A stretch of DNA of 64,000 bases from a virus: positions 94,875 to 158,874 of IMG/VR virus record IMGVR_UViG_3300032307_000369. One strand, 5' to 3'. Numbering within the stretch: the first letter of the stretch is position 1; each line of letters opens with the position of its first letter. The position numbers and the translations under genes were made by a program. Below the pieces are notes generated by a model. It was not told the origin of the DNA, did no database searches, and saw only the letters and a program-made list of their open reading frames with translations. This document shows positions 59,801 through 64,000 of the stretch, piece after piece.

Positions 59801-62800
59801 AGGCAATCCATCCCAGCCTGAACTAACTGTAAAATTAAGACCCTGTATCTCTACTCCGCCAAATTCTACACCTTTTATTAATTGAGTAACGTCCTTACCT
59901 GGCATGTTTGCAGTTGGGTAATAACTTGTAATAATTCTGTCAACCGCATTTTGAATATTAATATTCTTAGCATACTGAACTGTAATAGTTGATCCTGGAT
60001 TTGGAATATTTTTAAATTTAATATACCCAACATACTTTGTGAATCCATTTTCAATAATTTGTTTTAATTGAATCAAATAGTCACTAGTTATAATCTCTGA
60101 TCCAGTATTGGTGCTTGCATTTAATTCACGCACAATAATTTTATCAGTATCTAAATCTGGTGGGAATGTTAGTTTAAATGTGTCAGTGTAACTTTCTCCA
60201 GAAGATTGTGTAAACGTATCAACGGTGTACAGTGTATTTTTAATATACTGTATTCTTAAATTTTGTCTTGCAGGTAAAGCAAGATTAAATGTAATCACTG
60301 TTGACAAATCGTTTCTAAAAGTTATTCTATAGTTGTCAGCACTAATCTCTGCATCGTTTAAAAACAACTTAATAGTTGATTCGTCTTGTAATGCAGGGTA
60401 ATTTGTGTCTGTATTAGTAGATGGATATGTTAATACATAATTTAATGTTACTCCATCAGTATCAACGTTTCTATTAAGAATTTCTCCAGTATATAGACCT
60501 GTGTCAGAAGTTCTATCAAATTTCATCTGTATTTGATTACTTCGAACTTTGCTATTTGATAATACCGCATACGCAGACCCATTTACAAAATCTGCTAGAT
60601 AATTTGACCCTCCAGTTAAAATAACTTTAGGAGTCGTCAAATATCCTCTACCTGGATTTGTAACAATAATACTTGACAATTTACCATTACTAATTTTAGC
60701 AATAGCTGTTGCGCCAGTGCCTGGATCTCCGCCAACTGGAACTATTGTTACTATTGGTGGGGTAATATAATTTTGACCTGTTAGACCAATTCTAATATCT
60801 GACACCGTGAAACCGTAGTTTTCACCCCAATGCTTATAAGGGTAAACATTATTAATCATCGACGTAGTTGGTAATTTAATCGCACCAGTAATACTGTCAA
60901 CATACGCAGGCAAGTCAAAATCAGTTACACCAACACCTATTTTTTCAATAGTATTATAACCAACTGTTGATTCTCTAAATTTAGATTTGTATGGTTTAAT
61001 TTCTTTGATAAAATCTTCAACATAACTAAAGTCATTGAATCGATAAACATCATCTTGGTCTAGTGTTCCAGCATCTACAAACGGTGTAATAAAACTAGTC
61101 TTATATACCCAGTCCACAAATAGTTGTTCACTTAGCACGTGTCTTATGGCAACAAATACAAACTTTTTCCAATAGGATGCTAAATCGCCTACAAAAATAT
61201 TGTCTTTAATTGCATTTAAAATAATACGTAGTTCAGTAGTATTTGTTTCATCAAACCCACCTTGGTCGTATCTAGTTACGTTGTCAAATCCAAGACCGGC
61301 AGCAATTTTATCATATAACTTATTATTGAACTGTACTGTTCCGTTTTCTCTAAAAACTAGATCGTAATCATCAAGATAGTTGCCTGTACCAGCAGTTGTT
61401 TTACGCACAATAATTCTTCTACCGTCTCCTGGTGTTCTAATTTCAACTGTTGATCCTGTTTCAAAGATAAAGGATTCTAAATCAGAAATGAAATTAGTTG
61501 CGTATGTGGCTGGCACATCAACTGCGTATGAAGGATCGACCCAATCAACATAACTCCAATATTTAGGCACGTTAATTGTTTGCGTAGATTCTCTAACAAA
61601 CGATTTATTTTTATACTGATAAATTGCCCACTTATCAATTTCTGTATCAAGTACAGTAAGCACTGAGTATGGTCTAGCAATTAGCTTTGGTGTTTCAGTA
61701 TATCCATAACCTTGATTTACAATTCTAACTGATACAACACGGCCATTTAAATCAATAGCAGTTTGTATGTTGGCTCCTTGACCAGTACCATAAATTTGAA
61801 CTGTTGGAGCAACTTTGTATCCATTACCAGGATCATCAATGTTCACTCTAACAATTTTACCGTTAACTACAGTAGCACTTAATTTAGTTTGTACTTTTCC
61901 GTTAGTTCCTATTGAAGAGATTTCATCACTTAATTCAATAACTTCATCATAATGACCTAAACTAATGGATGGATAATCTTCGACCTTTTCTAGTTCGGCT
62001 AAGTTAGCCTTACCAACAATATCGTGTTTAAGTAATATTTCATTAACATATTCGATCATTATTTTTAATGCCAAATCTCTGTCTTTGAACCACGACTGTC
62101 TTGGTCTGTAAGATGTTCCATAACGCAACTTTGGAGATACCTCAGGATCAGGTACAGGATTGCCAGCAACATCTTGTCCAACAAGACTGTCAATGAGCTT
62201 GTTCTCAATACTAGGATCTAGATTCAAATAGGTAACATTTTCATTGACTAACTGCCAATGACTATGACGATTAATTTCTTTGTCAGAGGTTTGATAGTAT
62301 ACATCAATATTAATTTTATTACCATTCAAAGACTTTTTGGCATTAGTCAAACTTAAAGAGTTCGTTGCTAAAAAGCTAGCAAATTTAATACCTTGACCTT
62401 TAGGATCTTCAATTATTCTTGCACAATCAAAAGAAGTCATATTTCTAAATTCTAAGTCTGGAAGAGTAATTTTATTTCTAACCCAGAAATAATAAACGTT
62501 AACAAAATCATTGACTACTGGGTCAAAGTATTGATTAATTGATAGTACTGTATTGTCTGGGTTTAATGGTTGTCCGCTAACTCCCAGTGCTAGTCCGTCA
62601 GTTGTATCAGCTAGTTGCGCCCACTCACTTGGTCTAAAATCACTCTTAACCCACTCATAAACATCAACTGTTGATCCTGGGAATAATTTACCCCAGTTGT
62701 TCGCTCTAAACTCATTGTCGCCTTGCTCATACCAAACAAATCTTAAGGTGCTTGTGTCTAGCCAAACTTCACCAACGTGATCATCTAACCAAGTTGTTTT

Positions 62801-64000
62801 GTTATCAACTCTTACTTTGGCTGATGTTTCTAATGCAACTGTGTAAATTGCTGGATCAAAAGGTTGAATATATTTGATTTCATTTAATACTTTAGAAGGC
62901 AATTTACCCTTTACTGGGTCATAAATTTCATAGTAGTCAACGATCTCTAATGTATTATTATCATAGCTAATAACTTTTTTAATTTTATCAGTATCGATTA
63001 TTGGCTCTTGTACTCTAACCTTTGACCAAGACCAAGAAGACCCACATCCGCATGCTTGTTCTATATCTCGTTTTTTATCAAAAATTACAACAGTTCCAGA
63101 GTCTGTATATGTTGTTAATTGATTAGAATCCTCTAAGGTTCCTATTACTTTTAAATCATATCTTGGAGCACCAACAAGAATAAATTCTCCATCAGTTGCA
63201 ATTCCAGTTCCATATCCATCAAAGGATGCGCTGTCTCCGCTAATTAATGACTCGCCAAATACATATTTGGTTCCTAATCTTTGATACAAATAAACTGCAC
63301 CGCTGGCAACTGCCTTGCTTACAAATCTAGTACTGCCACTATCAAAAGTTGTTCTTAGAGCGGCTGCTGTAGAAGTTGGATTAAGCGTATACTCTGAGCC
63401 ATATCGTTCTTCTGAATCTACATATCTTTCAGTATACGTGTCAAATGCAACAGGTGTTGCTTGACCTCCGCCAATCGCAGTAACTAATAAAGTATTACCG
63501 TCTTCGCTTAATGCTAAATTACTTCCAAACAGCTCGCCTGTTTCAGTTGCAGGTGACGTAATTTTTTGATCTAGAGCGTATGAAGAGTTTAGTTGTAATT
63601 TTAATACATATACCAAACCTGCATCTAATTTTTCTGTAGAAGAATGATCACTAGATATTAGTAATGTTGTGCCGTCTGCTGACATTGATAGTTTGTCACC
63701 AAATCTATCATTTCTAATGGTTCCTTGACCAGTGATAGTAATAGTTGTTGTAGCAGTTTCATCATTAAGCAAACGTAAAGGTTTGAACGCCATACGCAAG
63801 ACACTTAACTCACTAATTACAAATTCACCATTATTGCTAGCATTAGTTGATCCGTTAATAATCACTGCTTGACCAATTCTAAAACCATCTGCAATAAAAC
63901 TACCAGTATTTCTAACTAAAGAATTGTCTGAAGCTTGGAATGAAATAATTTGTGCAACAGTATTGTATGACTTGATCACTCCCTTTAATAACAAGTCGTC
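56846..64000 (-). CDS. Giant virion structural protein, 5' end outside the window
   Basis: The frame is open from base 64000 to the stop at 56846-56848 (2384 visible residues); a TTG near the edge is not a convincing start. The visible beginning has FG-GAP-like units (GDKLSMSADGTTLLISSD; SNLALSEDGNTLLVTA) over about 55-290. Further on are GNGYKVAPTV/GYGYTETPKL pairs (about 720-770 and 1080-1125) and, near 1790-1870, two copies of an aromatic-rich module (YNNVSYICKIGHTS and SGQYHICKVAHTS) like CBM5/12 carbohydrate-binding domains. A baseplate- or fibre-associated, host-binding role is likely but not shown. Confidence 0.7.
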   Translation of the reverse strand, partial: DDLLLKGVIKSYNTVAQIISFQASDNSLVRNTGSFIADGFRIGQAVIINGSTNASNNGEFVISELSVLRMAFKPLRLLNDETATTTITITGQGTIRNDRFGDKLSMSADGTTLLISSDHSSTEKLDAGLVYVLKLQLNSSYALDQKITSPATETGELFGSNLALSEDGNTLLVTAIGGGQATPVAFDTYTERYVDSEERYGSEYTLNPTSTAAALRTTFDSGSTRFVSKAVASGAVYLYQRLGTKYVFGESLISGDSASFDGYGTGIATDGEFILVGAPRYDLKVIGTLEDSNQLTTYTDSGTVVIFDKKRDIEQACGCGSSWSWSKVRVQEPIIDTDKIKKVISYDNNTLEIVDYYEIYDPVKGKLPSKVLNEIKYIQPFDPAIYTVALETSAKVRVDNKTTWLDDHVGEVWLDTSTLRFVWYEQGDNEFRANNWGKLFPGSTVDVYEWVKSDFRPSEWAQLADTTDGLALGVSGQPLNPDNTVLSINQYFDPVVNDFVNVYYFWVRNKITLPDLEFRNMTSFDCARIIEDPKGQGIKFASFLATNSLSLTNAKKSLNGNKINIDVYYQTSDKEINRHSHWQLVNENVTYLNLDPSIENKLIDSLVGQDVAGNPVPDPEVSPKLRYGTSYRPRQSWFKDRDLALKIMIEYVNEILLKHDIVGKANLAELEKVEDYPSISLGHYDEVIELSDEISSIGTNGKVQTKLSATVVNGKIVRVNIDDPGNGYKVAPTVQIYGTGQGANIQTAIDLNGRVVSVRIVNQGYGYTETPKLIARPYSVLTVLDTEIDKWAIYQYKNKSFVRESTQTINVPKYWSYVDWVDPSYAVDVPATYATNFISDLESFIFETGSTVEIRTPGDGRRIIVRKTTAGTGNYLDDYDLVFRENGTVQFNNKLYDKIAAGLGFDNVTRYDQGGFDETNTTELRIILNAIKDNIFVGDLASYWKKFVFVAIRHVLSEQLFVDWVYKTSFITPFVDAGTLDQDDVYRFNDFSYVEDFIKEIKPYKSKFRESTVGYNTIEKIGVGVTDFDLPAYVDSITGAIKLPTTSMINNVYPYKHWGENYGFTVSDIRIGLTGQNYITPPIVTIVPVGGDPGTGATAIAKISNGKLSSIIVTNPGRGYLTTPKVILTGGSNYLADFVNGSAYAVLSNSKVRSNQIQMKFDRTSDTGLYTGEILNRNVDTDGVTLNYVLTYPSTNTDTNYPALQDESTIKLFLNDAEISADNYRITFRNDLSTVITFNLALPARQNLRIQYIKNTLYTVDTFTQSSGESYTDTFKLTFPPDLDTDKIIVRELNASTNTGSEIITSDYLIQLKQIIENGFTKYVGYIKFKNIPNPGSTITVQYAKNINIQNAVDRIITSYYPTANMPGKDVTQLIKGVEFGGVEIQGLNFTVSSGWDGLPWFTQGWDTFVNSYKDLLVISDGTTTTYDLGYTPLLGTKINVYFDGVRVDDENYGTVDQTNSDALFKTITTSGSTSTLTLPQVPSSGIKIEIRQELSDGVNLPTDDIVLDTNITGGDFSTILDAGEIRFRTATGLSATDISLDGGEFLSVEHSPSTEELVKGEIFDTLSMTVFNSPGAGSNLISTKQFIMDGSTMQFVIQDTIGSGQEIFVLIGNFVAKENTDYTLTSNVNGTTTVTIITNEYGIDQLSATNTLALTVQKTTIGGSNILSRFSYTVTSANASATSFEILSDINYQDIGSYYISISNTSSITKAAGRSKRAKIIITNTPTLTAGTVINILLFGSTVKTYSEIYNQEIVIDNNTTYTLTKPPGNIAPLHVMAAVTRLTSSTEDWKGPWLENVYYTINDTVLYNNVSYICKIGHTSTQTNSELVFPAWASTVSYDVNDIVSFSGQYHICKVAHTSNTTTLTPDNIIYWGVHITNRPDEDTSRIYWGLTPTQRMMPPETEYYEVTQNSQTFRLGENIPYLTRTLSISDIEVYKNGKIIVVGRDYEFNTVNNTITMSSGVAQVGDVVAVCVLRDSDYVIFGNQITFRSPAKIQVGQRVSVVTYTNHDENLIRREVFKTNPNRNEYKLSRPVYNINNVWVDVNGRPLIPNYDYQVVDKDYIQISNRFNLGNNDRVVVTSISDIVSSEAVSYRMFKDMTNAVQFKRLSKNSTVTLTKALMSTDREIEVSDTSIFGVVNVNNPKPSSIFIAGERIEFRSIVGNKLTNLTRGTLGTGVADSYPVGTKVFNVGNNETIPYREGYTIKTYKTPENYKFNQTTNRYQQYVNGNWVNVTTVASYTLTDFTFNDTIGLEDQVTVYMAGKVLTKPVRGSNQLIKHDFSITHNSDEVNSQGQSGDLTAAPDFVIEKVGNNYVLTVNPSVLSLNSDSTVISNVDIKVVQKIGKIWYTLGGTTTIQQESTPQARFLQEFTSELPDKYYYGKLS

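Overview
The window is part of the genome of a tailed phage of the T4-like marine myovirus type infecting a Gram-negative bacterium. The evidence is a T4-type replication set (clamp loader gp44, family B polymerase gp43, sliding clamp gp45, DsbA-like protein, RNase H/FEN), marine-phage accessory genes (GroES-like co-chaperonin, MazG-like, PhoH), a lysis cassette with i-spanin and lipoprotein o-spanin, and a battery of tail-fibre genes. The DNA is AT-rich by eye, genes overlap or abut almost everywhere, and no stretch over 300 bases lacks a gene. I saw no tRNA, rRNA, CRISPR, integrase or insertion sequence. The host is not identifiable from sequence alone; the o-spanin and LTGC lipoproteins require an outer membrane.

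Layout. 1-3567 (+): end of an unknown gene, co-chaperonin, MazG-like, small membrane and metal-site proteins, clamp loader gp44 and a DUF2452 protein, ending at a bidirectional terminator. 3589-4359 (-): phoH. 4421-9218 (+): two unknown proteins, then GH19 endolysin, i-spanin, o-spanin, membrane proteins, holin and exported lipoproteins. 9281-12910 (+): DnaJ, peptide deformylase and ClpA, a protein-quality-control set. 14116-25027 (+): a long, tightly overlapping, apparently late operon in which at least nine proteins begin with a short MKIRDLLxE-like leader followed by a T4 gp21-like cleavage motif; it encodes enzymes (HExxH protease, two nucleotidyltransferase-like proteins, a KxDG-ligase/nucleotidylyltransferase fusion, M15 peptidase, GH19 lysozyme) mixed with Dps, a HAD phosphatase and Lys-rich proteins. 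I read it as a set of proteins packaged inside the capsid. 25127-31167 (+): DsbA-like, DNA polymerase, clamp, and a TGT-like DpdA. 31218-41759 (+): a 7-deazaguanine/DNA-modification region (QueD-like, FolE, QueE, with glycosyltransferase, oxygenase, cupin, phosphoribosyltransferase and HIT genes) plus RNase H and many small genes. 41833-44295: a MoxR/VWA pair. 44311-47164: small genes, DHFR and thymidylate synthase. 47161-64000 (-): tail-fibre and receptor-binding genes, including four paralogues with the same N-terminal module and a giant structural gene that runs off the end.

Regulation. Two promoter classes can be read. Host sigma70-like promoters (TTGACA/TTGACT, about 17 bp, TATAAT-like) precede early or middle genes at 1043, 9246, 25077, 28498, 31183, 34330, 37962, 41760 and 42963. 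T4/cyanophage-like late elements (NATAAATA) precede virion genes, especially the cargo operon and tail genes. Several promoters of both classes lie so close to the start codon that the transcript should be leaderless. Three terminators sit directly before, or overlap, a sigma70 promoter.

Limits. Calls are from motif recognition without database searches. Enzyme families with clear motifs are firm; the packaging interpretation, the nature of the modified base and all regulatory sites are inferences.
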